A stretch of DNA of 64,000 nt from Paenibacillus sp. FSL R7-0345 (GTDB lineage: Bacteria; Bacillota; Bacilli; Paenibacillales; Paenibacillaceae): positions 1,470,501-1,534,500 of the forward strand of contig NZ_CP152002.1 in assembly GCF_038595055.1 (NCBI RefSeq), given 5' to 3'. Shown here piece by piece: positions 44,501 through 53,509 of this stretch (the stretch's first letter is position 1; every line of letters begins with the position of its first letter). The notes below the pieces were generated by a model that searched no databases, was not told the DNA's origin, and saw only the letters and a program-made list of their open reading frames with translations. Made by a program: the position numbers and the translations under genes.

Positions 44501-44531
44501 AAAATATAGCTAATTGGAGGGAGTGGAAGTC

Positions 44532-46337
44532 ATGTCATTCAAAAGAAAACCTTTGGCGGATTGTGTGCCTGAGCTGGTTGCAACAGCACGCGGCGATCAG
44601 AAGGCAACCCTTGTTATAACGGGAGGGAAGCTGGTCAATGTGGTTTCCGGAGAAATACTGGAGGGGATGAACGTTGCGGTGCAAGGGGGGCGCATCGCCT
44701 ATGTCGGGAAGGATATCGCTCATACCATTGGAGAGAACACGCAGGTTATTGATGCAGCCGGCAAATATATCGCACCCGGATTGCTTGACGGCCACTGCCA
44801 TATTGAAAGCACGCAGCTGACGGTTACGGAATTTGCCCGGGCGGTGCTGCCGCTGGGGACGACGGGCGGATTTTTTGATGCCCATGAAATTGCAAATGTC
44901 TTCGGACTGAAGGGCATCAAGCTGATGCTGGATGAAATGCGCGGTACCCCGCTGGCAGCCTATATGCAGGTAGCTTCCTGTGTGCCGTCGGCAGGGGCAG
45001 AGTTTGAAACCACCGGCGCCTCGCTGGGACCGGCTGAAGTGGCGGAGGCTTTTACCTGGGGCGAGGATGTGATTGCGCTTGGTGAAGTGATGAACTTCCC
45101 GGGCGTGGTCTACGGGGATGACAAAATGATAGGTGAAATCCAGGCGACGCTGCGTGCCGGACGGTATGTTGACGGACATTTTACCTGGCCATCCAGTGAC
45201 TGGAGGCTTCCGGTCTATGCTGCCGCCGGTGTAACGGGTGATCACGAATGTGTAACGGCAGAGGATGTTATCGAACGTGTCCGGCTGGGGATGTATGCTA
45301 AAATGCGCCGCGGCTCCGCCTGGCATGACGTTGCCAAAACAATTACCGCGCATACAGAGCACGGGCTGGACTCCCGCCGGATGATGCTGGTCACCGATGA
45401 CCGCAGTTCGGAGTCGCTGCGCGATGAAGGACATATGGATTTTGTTGTACGTCATGCGATCTCCCAGGGAGTGAAGCCGGTAACGGCCTTCCAGATGGCG
45501 ACGATTAATACCGCTGAGCGCTTCGGGGTGGCCCGAGATATCGGCTCGATTACGCCGGGCTCCTGTGCGGATATTATTTTGCTGGACGGAAATCTGGCTG
45601 ATGTGCATGTAGTAACGACCATAGCTGCCGGGGTGGTGGTGGCCGAGAACGGGATTATGACAGCTGAGCTTCCCGCTTATACCTATCCTGAGGAAGTGCG
45701 GTCTTCGGTACATCTGCAGCAGCTTCCCGTGCCGGAGGATTTCATTATCCATGCTCCCGTGGAGTCGGGCAGCCTGGCTACCCGGGTAATCAAGGTTATC
45801 GAGAACCATGTGGAGACGGAAGAACTGATCGTTGAGCTGCCTGTAGAAAATGGTAAGCTGCAGATCGGCAGCGGCCTCTGCAAAATCGCCGTATTCGAAC
45901 GCCATAAAGGAACCGGCAACAAATCGGTAGGCGTAGTTGATGGAATCGGCTTCCATGAGCCTGCGGCGATTGCGATGACCGTGGCCCATGATAGCCACAA
46001 TGTGCTGGTGATCGGTAATGATGATGTCCTGATGGCAAAAGCGGCAACCGCCGTAGCTGAAGCCCAAGGCGGCGTAGCTGTGATTACCGAGACGGGCAGC
46101 ACGTTATTCCCGCTGGCCATTGCCGGCCTGATGTCGGCAGAGCCGTTCGAAGTAGCGGCGGCCCAGTCGGCGGCGATCAGCACCACTCTGTATGATGCGG
46201 GCTGCACGCTGAACTATGCTTTTATGACGCTGTCCCTGCTGGCGCTTGCCGTTATCCCGACCCTGCGGATTTCTGACAAGGGTCTGGTGCGGATCTCGCC
46301 GGAAGACGGCATTCAGCTGGTGCCTTTATTCTGCTGA
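44532..46337 (+). CDS. ade: Adenine deaminase
   Basis: A 601-residue amidohydrolase-family enzyme that converts adenine to hypoxanthine and ammonia. It has the metal-binding LLDGHCHIEST, the SAWHDVAK and LVTDDRSS segments and the C-terminal GTGNKSVGVVDGIGF region typical of bacterial Ade. The length is near the usual 580-600. ATG 44532 is about ten bases after GGAGGG. It would feed adenine into the purine-degradation route. The terminator just upstream implies read-through or regulated expression. Confidence 0.94.
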   Translation: MSFKRKPLADCVPELVATARGDQKATLVITGGKLVNVVSGEILEGMNVAVQGGRIAYVGKDIAHTIGENTQVIDAAGKYIAPGLLDGHCHIESTQLTVTEFARAVLPLGTTGGFFDAHEIANVFGLKGIKLMLDEMRGTPLAAYMQVASCVPSAGAEFETTGASLGPAEVAEAFTWGEDVIALGEVMNFPGVVYGDDKMIGEIQATLRAGRYVDGHFTWPSSDWRLPVYAAAGVTGDHECVTAEDVIERVRLGMYAKMRRGSAWHDVAKTITAHTEHGLDSRRMMLVTDDRSSESLRDEGHMDFVVRHAISQGVKPVTAFQMATINTAERFGVARDIGSITPGSCADIILLDGNLADVHVVTTIAAGVVVAENGIMTAELPAYTYPEEVRSSVHLQQLPVPEDFIIHAPVESGSLATRVIKVIENHVETEELIVELPVENGKLQIGSGLCKIAVFERHKGTGNKSVGVVDGIGFHEPAAIAMTVAHDSHNVLVIGNDDVLMAKAATAVAEAQGGVAVITETGSTLFPLAIAGLMSAEPFEVAAAQSAAISTTLYDAGCTLNYAFMTLSLLALAVIPTLRISDKGLVRISPEDGIQLVPLFC

Positions 46338-46370
46338 CCCGCCTCCTGTAGGAATAACTCCATAGTATAG

Positions 46371-46411
46371 AAAATGCCTTCAGCCGGTTTCCGGTCTGGA
46401 GGCATTTTTTT
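46371..46411 (+). terminator. Terminator of the adenine deaminase gene
   Basis: AAATGCCTTCAG pairs with CTGGAGGCATTT around a CCGG/CCGG core, then a T run. Confidence 0.87.
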
Positions 46412-46475
46412 ATGATCTAAAAAGAGAACTGGCTTCGACGCCACGCTCTCTTTTTGCTTATTTCAAGTTCAATCC

Positions 46476-46613
46476 ATTTAGGTGGATTTCGCTACTTAAT
46501 TTCGGCGTTCTGCGGTATTGGCGACCATTAGGTGGAAAAACGGCATCTATTTCGGGCCATTTACCGCGCTGAAGGCAATTTTGGCGAAAATAAGTTGCGT
46601 TTTTCCACTTAGT
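46476..46613. repeat. Intergenic imperfect inverted repeat
   Basis: TTAGGTGGAAAAACGGCATC (from about 46530) recurs in reverse complement as GCGTTTTTCCACTTA (to about 46613). A related CCATTTAGGTGGA occurs at about 46477. Similar GTGGAAAAA/TTAAGTGGAAAA tracts occur near 53690 and 63297. Confidence 0.5.
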
Positions 46614-47631
46614 TAGGCTGAAACTCACCATACAAACGCTCAATAAACGCATAAGTCTCCGCCCAGTCCAAGCTGGCTGAATTACAGAGCAGAATTACAC
46701 TGAATTGCTGTTCATAGAACCTTACAATAATGCTCCGGAAGCCTGCGTCTCCGCCTGTATGCCAGATGGTTTTCGCGCCACAGCGTTCCTGAATCATCCA
46801 GCCGTAGCTGTAGCCGCCCCAATATTCGGTCAACGGCGCGCCGGCGGAATCCAGACCAGGTGTAAAAATAGCCCGTTTAGCCACCTCTCCCAGCAGCTGA
46901 TTGCCGTAAAGCGCATCATCCCACTTTTTCAGATCCTCTAAGGAAGAAAAAACATTAGCCGTGCCGGTGGCAAACGTGTCTGCATAATTGCACTTCCAGT
47001 TCGCTCCGCATGGTTCATATCCATATGCGCGGTTAGGGACAACTGGTTGCTCTTCATTAAAAACCGTCGAGTTCTCCATCCCGATGACCCCGAATATATA
47101 TCTTTTCAGGTAGTCCCGCAAAGACAAGCCCGTAATCCGTTCGATAATCAGCGCCAGCAGCACATAGTTGGAGTTGGAATAATCAAATTTACTTCCTGGA
47201 GGGAAGCGGGGCTGATCCTGCTGTACAAGCAGGCTGAGGACCTCGGCATTATCGGAGTGCAGCGCGTGCTGGCGTGCTTTTTGCCACAAAAGCTCATTGT
47301 AGTCTATGAATCCAGCCGAGTGGTGGACCAGCTCATAGATGCTCACTTCATTGGCATAATGCTTAAGCTCCGGTACGAACCGGGTCAGCTTGTCAGTGGC
47401 GCTAAGTTCTCCCCGTTCTATAAGCTGGAGAATGGCCATTCCGGTAAACGGTTTAGAGACAGAGGCCAGATTGAAAACACTATCTAGTTGTATAGGTACC
47501 CGGAGCTCGCAATTAGCGAGACCGAGCGTTTCCTGATAAACTGTCTTCCCCTTAAAGTTGGCGATAACACCAATTCCGGGGGTACTGTCATTAAATGCTG
47601 TAAAAGAAGCTTTTAGTCGGATACTGCTCAT
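46609..47631 (-). CDS. Serine hydrolase, class C beta-lactamase/PBP4*-like
   Basis: A 340-residue protein of the serine beta-lactamase-like family. Catalytic motifs are SVSK (SxxK, about 57-60), YSN (YxN) and HTGG (KTG equivalent). There is no signal peptide, so it is cytosolic. Likely an esterase or peptidase acting on D-amino-acid-like or ester substrates rather than a true beta-lactamase. GGAGG is eight bases before the ATG. Confidence 0.88.
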   Translation of the reverse strand: MSSIRLKASFTAFNDSTPGIGVIANFKGKTVYQETLGLANCELRVPIQLDSVFNLASVSKPFTGMAILQLIERGELSATDKLTRFVPELKHYANEVSIYELVHHSAGFIDYNELLWQKARQHALHSDNAEVLSLLVQQDQPRFPPGSKFDYSNSNYVLLALIIERITGLSLRDYLKRYIFGVIGMENSTVFNEEQPVVPNRAYGYEPCGANWKCNYADTFATGTANVFSSLEDLKKWDDALYGNQLLGEVAKRAIFTPGLDSAGAPLTEYWGGYSYGWMIQERCGAKTIWHTGGDAGFRSIIVRFYEQQFSVILLCNSASLDWAETYAFIERLYGEFQPN

Positions 47632-47907
47632 TCCTGTCGCCTCCGTACCATTTTCTTACAAGTATTCATTGCGGAGAGGAGCTTTTCCTGCCTAAAAGGG
47701 TTTACAAAGTTACAGTTTTGTCATAAGGGGCATAACATTAACCGATTCATCACAATTTGAAACATTTTTTTGTCGATTTTACAGAAAAACATTAACAAAC
47801 CCGCGAAAATGGACGATAATACTTTTAAATTAATTATAATTGTTTTCCAATTGCCGACGATGAGACAAGCTGCTGCAAGTTTAAATATATGGAACGGGGT
47901 GTATGAG

Positions 47908-48360
47908 ATGATCAGATTAGGAACACAGGACATCGTAAATATCACGATGAAGCAAATTGCCGGTATTTTTAAAATGGAGCCGCTTGAGCTCAGATTTGTT
48001 AACGATTTTCAGGGTGAGCAATATCTGCTAACCAATGATAAGCTGCATCTCAGCAACCAGCAATACTGGGCCAAAGTGATGGATTGCGTATTTGATAATC
48101 ACGTTAGACCGGTCCTGATGTGCGAGGTGCTGTATTTCCTCCGTAATGAATTTATGGAAAGTGACATTAAGCTCAAATTCTCTTATGATTTTTCGGAAGG
48201 GTCGCAGGGTGCGGCGACAGCATCAGCGGAGGTCAGCTTTAATGATACACCTGACCTGCAGCCGGCCGAGATTGCCGAACTGATTGACTTTGCCCTGTCT
48301 ATGCAGGATAAAGTGTGGTTTGAGGAACTGACTGCCAAATACAAACAATTGACCGCATAA
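47908..48360 (+). CDS. IDEAL-domain protein
   Basis: About 150 residues. The C-terminus, AELIDFALSMQDKVWFEEL, fits the short IDEAL domain (I-D-x-A-L then D-x-x-x-F-x-x-L) known from YpiB and other Bacillales proteins. The N-terminal two-thirds (from MIRLGTQDIVNITMKQ) is alpha/beta and not recognised. The start is tentative: GGGGTG precedes ATG 47908; the frame is open further upstream without a site. Confidence 0.68.
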   Translation: MIRLGTQDIVNITMKQIAGIFKMEPLELRFVNDFQGEQYLLTNDKLHLSNQQYWAKVMDCVFDNHVRPVLMCEVLYFLRNEFMESDIKLKFSYDFSEGSQGAATASAEVSFNDTPDLQPAEIAELIDFALSMQDKVWFEELTAKYKQLTA

Positions 48361-48381
48361 ACGACATAAATGTAAATTAAC

Positions 48382-48428
48382 AAAAGCCGCCTGCTTCCGT
48401 GCTGTATTGACGGAGAAGGCGGCTTTTT
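48382..48428. terminator. Terminator between convergent genes
   Basis: AAAAGCCGCCT pairs with AGGCGGCTTTTT, with an inner TTCCGT/ACGGA helix; serves the IDEAL-domain and ferrochelatase genes. Confidence 0.88.
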
Positions 48429-48432
48429 GTTG

Positions 48433-49470
48433 TCATTGCAGCGGATGAACGGCTGCCGCAAGCCAGCCCTGGGCGTTCTCCTGGATGAGTCCGGCCAGGA
48501 AATTCAGCCATTCTTCACTGTTGTTAAGGCAGGGAGCTGCCAGGAAATCCTCCGCAGCTCCTCCGCCCGAGGCATAAAAATCACGCCCCTCTACGGCCAG
48601 CTCATGTAGCGTTTCAAGACAGTCGGTCACGAGGCCCGGCGAGAAAATCATCGGTCGGCGGATTCCACGTCCGGCCAGCCCCTTCAGCACTTCCTCTGTG
48701 GATGGGCCGACCCACTCCTCCCGGCCGAACCGCGACTGGAAACTGACCTGCCAGCTTCCCGGCTCCCAGTTCATTGCTTCTGCCAGCAGCCGGGCTGTTT
48801 CATGGCATTGCTCGGGATAGGGATCACCAGTATCCGCATATCTGCGCGGAATGCCGTGGAAGGAAAGTACCATGAAATCGGGTTTTACCTTGAGTGGCTC
48901 AAGCTGGCGGAGCAGATGATGTTTCATTGCAGAAATATATCCGGGTGCATCATAGTATGTATCTATAAACCGCAGGGCGGGTACAAAGCGTTTCTTTACC
49001 GGACCTGAGGCGCTTTTTCGACCGAGTGCAGCGAAGCAGGCCGCGTCATAGACAGAAGCGGTAGTGGTAGATGAATATTGCGGAAATAAAGGAACAACTA
49101 CAATCCGCTGTACCCCGGCTGCTTCGAGCGAGGCTATGGCCTGTTCCATGCCCGGCTGGCTGTAGGCGAGCGCAAGCTCAATCCGGTAACGGCTGCCAAG
49201 CAGCGCTTGCAGACCCTTTTGCTGGGCCAGTGAGTGCAGAAGCAGAGGCGATCCGTCTTTATGCCAGATGGTGCTGTAGAGCAATGCGGACTTGTGCGGC
49301 CGCACACGCAGAATGATTCCCCGTAACAGAGGCTGCCAGAACAGAGGAGAGTAATCAATGATCCGGCGGTCCGACAGGAATCGGCGCAGATAAGGGCGTA
49401 CAGCCTTGGCGTCCGGCGCATCAGGTGTTCCTATTTGGGCGAGAATGACTCCGATAAGAGGCGGGTTCAT
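48433..49470 (-). CDS. hemH: Ferrochelatase of proteobacterial type
   Basis: A 345-residue enzyme inserting Fe(II) into a porphyrin. The catalytic His is in VLSFHGIPRRYADTGDPYP and the Glu in DCLETLHEL. SFQSRFGREEWVGPST closely resembles the E. coli-type HemH signature. Bacillus coproporphyrin ferrochelatase instead has AHSLP and WQSEGNTPDPW. Thus it looks like a protoporphyrin-type enzyme. No other heme gene is adjacent. ATG 49470 is about 11 bases after AAAGGAG. Confidence 0.9.
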   Translation of the reverse strand: MNPPLIGVILAQIGTPDAPDAKAVRPYLRRFLSDRRIIDYSPLFWQPLLRGIILRVRPHKSALLYSTIWHKDGSPLLLHSLAQQKGLQALLGSRYRIELALAYSQPGMEQAIASLEAAGVQRIVVVPLFPQYSSTTTASVYDAACFAALGRKSASGPVKKRFVPALRFIDTYYDAPGYISAMKHHLLRQLEPLKVKPDFMVLSFHGIPRRYADTGDPYPEQCHETARLLAEAMNWEPGSWQVSFQSRFGREEWVGPSTEEVLKGLAGRGIRRPMIFSPGLVTDCLETLHELAVEGRDFYASGGGAAEDFLAAPCLNNSEEWLNFLAGLIQENAQGWLAAAVHPLQ

Positions 49471-49729
49471 TGCTTGAAATGCTCCTTTCATAAACATGAC
49501 ATCGTTTTAAAATATCATAGTTTTTGCATACTGCACAATGCATAAAGTCATACGGCTCTCATAAGACGGAGTAAATGGGAGAAATTGAGAGTTATCGAAA
49601 ATATTTTTTTTCTGTTAAATACAAATAGTGATGTTTCTTATAGGGTGTGTGATTTTATATACAGAGAAAGGAAGCCGGGATTTGTTACCATCAAGCCAGA
49701 AATGACCTCACTGAGGTTTTGAAATTTTA

Positions 49730-49745
49730 TGTGAATTAATTCACC
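49730..49745. promoter_or_regulatory. FNR/CRP-type site 1
   Basis: TGTGAATTAATTCACC has the half-site layout TGTGA-N6-TCAC of Crp/Fnr regulators. The inner GTGAATTAATTCAC is a perfect palindrome. Confidence 0.6.
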
Positions 49746-49750
49746 TTTTA

Positions 49751-49766
49751 TGTGATTTTTTTCACC
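49751..49766. promoter_or_regulatory. FNR/CRP-type site 2
   Basis: TGTGATTTTTTTCACC has the same layout. Its centre lies 21 bases from site 1, two helical turns. Confidence 0.6.
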
Positions 49767-49965
49767 TTTCGCAGCGGGCTATAGTACAACAAGAGGAATC
49801 CGTTTCTAAAGAGAGATGTAGCGGGGCGTGCACTAACGGGAGAGGGGGGATGTTTTCTTATGAAGAAAGGGATTGTTCTTCGTAAGAAAGGGCAGAAGAA
49901 GACCGGCAGGAGGATTGTTTCGAAGAGCTACATACTACTGGGGATTTGGTAAAGGAGAGTACGCA

Positions 49966-52251
49966 TTGAAAAAATTATTTTCTTTGACAATCAGCGCAGC
50001 CTTGCTGCTTGCGCCATTTGCTTACACGATTAACGCACCGGCTCTGAAGCTGACTGTGGATGCCGTTTCGGCCGCTTCGGAGGAAGCACCGGCAGCTACA
50101 GCCAAACCGGCTGCGAAGCCAACGGCTAAACCAACACCTAAAGCTACAGCTAAACCAACCGCCAAGCCGACGCCAAAAGCAACTGCGAAGCCAACTGCTA
50201 AACCTGCGACAACGCCAAAGGCTACTGCCAAACCAGCTGCAACCGCTAAACCGGCAGCAACGGCTAAAGCAACCGCCAAACCGGCAGCTACAACGAAACC
50301 GGCAGCAACAGCTAAACCTGTGGCAACCGCCAAACCGGTTGCAACCGCTACGCCTGTAACCGTTAAAGAAAACGTATATAAAGACGGAGTTTATGTTGCT
50401 TACGGCAATGCCTACTCCAAAGGCACCGAAGGCGCCAAGGTTACGATCAAGGACGGAAAGATTGCCGATATCGAGCTGATGAGAACCAGCCCTAAGCTGA
50501 TCGACCGCAATGTCCGTGATAACTACAGCGGCGTGTGGGTAGCATACGGCCTGATGAAGGAGAGACTGCTTGGCAAAACAAGTGAAGGCGCAGCAGCGGT
50601 TGACGCTGTATCCGGTGCAACCCGCACCAGCAACGGCTGGAAGCTGTCTGTAGACAGAGCATTTGCAAGAGCGCTTGAAGTGAAGCCTGCTGATGCTGAA
50701 TATTTTGCAGGGGACCACATGGGTATCGACCCTGAAGGCAAATACGCTGTATTCGCAAGCTATGATGAGAATAGTCTTACTGCAGTGAAGCTGTACCCGC
50801 TGACTGCAGCCGGCGATTTTGTAGACGAAAAAGCCTACACTGCCGAGCAGACTGCAGCAATCGCAGCGATTACTCCTGTACTGCTGGCTAAAGGCTCCTC
50901 CGCCCAGGCGGTTCCGGGCTTTGAAGTGGAGTCCAGAGCAGCTATCAACGCATTCTGGGATGCCGAGCAGAACGCTTCAATTAATAATACTTCCGCTTAT
51001 GTTGACGGATTCTACTCCTCCTACGGTACTGCAAGAAGCGTGGGCGTAGAAAAGGCAGATATCGTAATCCGCAACGGCAAGCTGGTAGATGTGAAGCTGT
51101 ACAGACTGGGCACCAATCTGATTGACAGAGGTACAACAGCTTATGCTGAAGTGGTAAAAGCAAATGCTCCAATGACCGCCAAACTGCTGGCCAACGGATC
51201 TTATATCGCTAATTATGATGAAAAGGTTGACGGGATCTCCGGCGCTACTGAAAGCAGCCACGGCTGGAACCAGGCTGTAGAAAGAGCATTTGAAAAAGCG
51301 CTGAAGGTTTCTACGGAAGGGCAATATTTTGACGGTAAATTTGCAGGTGTGGATAACCAGTCCAAAATCATGCTGCTGGCTGATATTGAAGCTGATGAAG
51401 TGACCGGCCTGACACTGAGCCTGTTTGGCACAGACGGCAAGCTGATTGCTGATGCTAAGCTGACTGCAGAGCAGAAAACACTGGTAGACCAGCTGAAGGC
51501 AGGCCTGCTTGAAAAAGGCACAGCACTTGCCGATGTTACAGGCCAGGAAGCACTTTCCGCAGCAGCAAGAGCAGCACTGGCTGACGCTCTGGCTAATGCA
51601 TCTAAGACACAAGGCGAGTACAAAGACGGCACATTCACCGCCTTCGGTGACGCTTATGATAAAGGTACGAACAAAGCTGACGTTACCCTGCGTAACGGCA
51701 AGATCGTTAACGTAGTACTGTCCCGCGTAGGCATGAATATGGTTGACCTGGGCAAAGCCGCTTATGCAGAAGTGCAAAAAGCGATTCCGCAGCTGACAGC
51801 AAGCTTCCTTGCTGCCGGCACCAGAGAAGGCGTGCAGCAGGTTGATGCCGTATCCGGCGCAACAAGCAGCAGCAACGCACTCAAAGCGGCAGTTGACAGA
51901 GCTTACGGTAAAGCAGAAGTTGAAGAAGCAGACAAAGCGGCTTACTTCAATGGAATCTTCATCGGTGCTAGCACTGACAAGTCCGTAAACGTTATGGTTA
52001 CTGTGAAAAACAATGTTCCTGTAGCAATGCTTGTCTACTACCTGGATGCTAATGGTAAAGTTAAGACTCCGGAATATCTGACAGCCGCGCAGCTTGCGGT
52101 AAAGAGTGAGATTGAGTCTACTTCGACCGGCAACAGCCTGCACAAGTACGGTTACAAAGCAGCGGCATTCGGTGCCAACGATGCTGAAAAAGCCGTGTCT
52201 GCCAAAGCAGTAGAGGCTATCAAAGCCGCTCTGGAAGCAGCAGGCAAGTAA
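49966..52251 (+). CDS. Secreted protein with three FMN-binding (flavinylation) modules, PplA-like
   Basis: A 761-residue exported protein. TTG 49966 follows AAAGGAG by eight bases and gives a signal peptide (KKLFSLTISAALLLAPFAY) without a lipobox. A Lys/Pro/Ala/Thr-rich segment (about 40-132) follows. Then come three ~205-residue units, each an FMN_bind domain plus an accessory domain. Each has the flavinylation motif: VDAVSGAT (about 212), VDGISGAT (about 422) and VDAVSGAT (about 626). ApbE-type transferases attach FMN to the final Thr. PplA of Listeria, used in extracellular electron transfer, has two such domains. An electron-shuttling role is inferred. No apbE or membrane partner is in the window. 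Confidence 0.88.
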   Translation: MKKLFSLTISAALLLAPFAYTINAPALKLTVDAVSAASEEAPAATAKPAAKPTAKPTPKATAKPTAKPTPKATAKPTAKPATTPKATAKPAATAKPAATAKATAKPAATTKPAATAKPVATAKPVATATPVTVKENVYKDGVYVAYGNAYSKGTEGAKVTIKDGKIADIELMRTSPKLIDRNVRDNYSGVWVAYGLMKERLLGKTSEGAAAVDAVSGATRTSNGWKLSVDRAFARALEVKPADAEYFAGDHMGIDPEGKYAVFASYDENSLTAVKLYPLTAAGDFVDEKAYTAEQTAAIAAITPVLLAKGSSAQAVPGFEVESRAAINAFWDAEQNASINNTSAYVDGFYSSYGTARSVGVEKADIVIRNGKLVDVKLYRLGTNLIDRGTTAYAEVVKANAPMTAKLLANGSYIANYDEKVDGISGATESSHGWNQAVERAFEKALKVSTEGQYFDGKFAGVDNQSKIMLLADIEADEVTGLTLSLFGTDGKLIADAKLTAEQKTLVDQLKAGLLEKGTALADVTGQEALSAAARAALADALANASKTQGEYKDGTFTAFGDAYDKGTNKADVTLRNGKIVNVVLSRVGMNMVDLGKAAYAEVQKAIPQLTASFLAAGTREGVQQVDAVSGATSSSNALKAAVDRAYGKAEVEEADKAAYFNGIFIGASTDKSVNVMVTVKNNVPVAMLVYYLDANGKVKTPEYLTAAQLAVKSEIESTSTGNSLHKYGYKAAAFGANDAEKAVSAKAVEAIKAALEAAGK

Positions 52252-52269
52252 GTACTATCCAGTTTAAGC

Positions 52270-52315
52270 AAGGGGTTATCCTCAGCCGTGCAAATGGCGG
52301 GGGATGGCCCCTTTT
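52270..52315 (+). terminator. Terminator of the FMN-binding protein gene
   Basis: AAGGGGTTATCC pairs with GGATGGCCCCTT around a GCC/GGC core, then TTT. Confidence 0.8.
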
Positions 52316-52468
52316 GGTGTATTATTCGGGTATATTATAGTAGACTTATTGTAACTGCGGCATATTTCAGTATGAGATTCGTATAGTAGTTAAAGGGATT
52401 TCGCAGACAATGTCAAAAGTTTACTATATACAGCAGGTGTTAGCCTGTTAATAACGGGAGGCTCCAAC

Positions 52469-53425
52469 ATGACACTTATCAAACAGCTATCTCCACAGGA
52501 TGAATTTACCGGATTTTATCTGCTCAGAGAGCTGGCAATCAAACAAACGAACGGCACTCCTCCAAAGGATTATTTCGATATTGTACTAGGTGACTCCAGT
52601 GGTCAGATCTCGGCCAAGTTCTGGGATGTCAGCACTGCGGATAAGGAAACCTTTTTTCCGATGGCGCTGGTGAAGGTCCGCGGGATTGCCCATACTTACC
52701 GTGAAAAGCTGCAGGTTAAGGTTACCAAAATGCGTCTGGCCGAGGAATCGGACGGCGTGTCCCTGACCGAGTTCATCCGTTCTGCCCCGATTCGGCCGGT
52801 GGATCTGCTGCATACGATTAAAGGGGCGATGTCCAGTATCCATGACCCGGAGATTTCGGCGCTTGTTGCCTTTTGTGTCGGTAAGGTTGAGGAAAAGCTG
52901 ATGCATTATCCGGCAGCCAAAACACATCATCATGCCTATTACGCCGGACTGGCCTATCATATGGTGCGTATGCTGGAAATCGGTGATTTCCTGTGCAAGC
53001 AGCGCCCGTTCCTGAACCCGGACCTTATGCGGGCAGGGATTATTCTGCATGATATCGCCAAGCCGGAAGAGATGATCTCAAGCTTCGGCATTGTCTCCGA
53101 CTACAGTGTGCAGGGCAAGCTGATCGGCCATATTTCCATGGCTTCGAACTGGATTACAGAAGCGGCCATCCGCACTGGCGTGGATCTGGAGTCGGAGAAG
53201 GTGCTGGCGCTTCAGCATCTCGTATTGTCTCATCATAATCTGGGCGAATGGGGCAGTCCGGTTCAGCCGCAGACGGCTGAGGCTGTCGCCCTGCATCATA
53301 TCGATGCGATGGATGCCAAGCTGCAGATGGTGGAGGATGCGCTCGATACCACGCCGGAATCAGAGGAATGGACACCGTTTATCCGTGGATTGGAAAATAA
53401 AGCAGTCTATCGGCTGAAACTATAG
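52469..53425 (+). CDS. yhaM: 3'-5' exoribonuclease YhaM
   Basis: A 318-residue nuclease. An N-terminal OB-fold (about 10-95) is followed by an HD domain (about 155-280). The metal-binding residues appear as HHHAYYAGLAYH, ILHDIAKPEE, IGHISMA and LSHHNLGEWGSP. This matches YhaM of Bacillus, which trims RNA and single-stranded DNA 3' ends. The length is normal. It appears monocistronic with a downstream terminator. Confidence 0.94.
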   Translation: MTLIKQLSPQDEFTGFYLLRELAIKQTNGTPPKDYFDIVLGDSSGQISAKFWDVSTADKETFFPMALVKVRGIAHTYREKLQVKVTKMRLAEESDGVSLTEFIRSAPIRPVDLLHTIKGAMSSIHDPEISALVAFCVGKVEEKLMHYPAAKTHHHAYYAGLAYHMVRMLEIGDFLCKQRPFLNPDLMRAGIILHDIAKPEEMISSFGIVSDYSVQGKLIGHISMASNWITEAAIRTGVDLESEKVLALQHLVLSHHNLGEWGSPVQPQTAEAVALHHIDAMDAKLQMVEDALDTTPESEEWTPFIRGLENKAVYRLKL

Positions 53426-53468
53426 GCAGCCGTAATAACTGAAAATAGCCTCGGCGTGCAGCCGAATC

Positions 53469-53509
53469 AAAAAGCAGGTTCACCCGGTTTCGGGGGAACC
53501 TGCTTTTTT
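53469..53509. terminator. Terminator of yhaM
   Basis: AAAAGCAGGTTC pairs with GAACCTGCTTTTTT around CCCGG..CGGG. Confidence 0.88.

Larger units (their letters stand above)
49498..49965. other. Intergenic region before the FMN-binding protein gene
   Basis: An AT-rich 468-base region holding two FNR/CRP-type palindromes (49730-49766) and a TATAGT -10-like element at 49780-49785. No gene is supported here. Confidence 0.6.
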
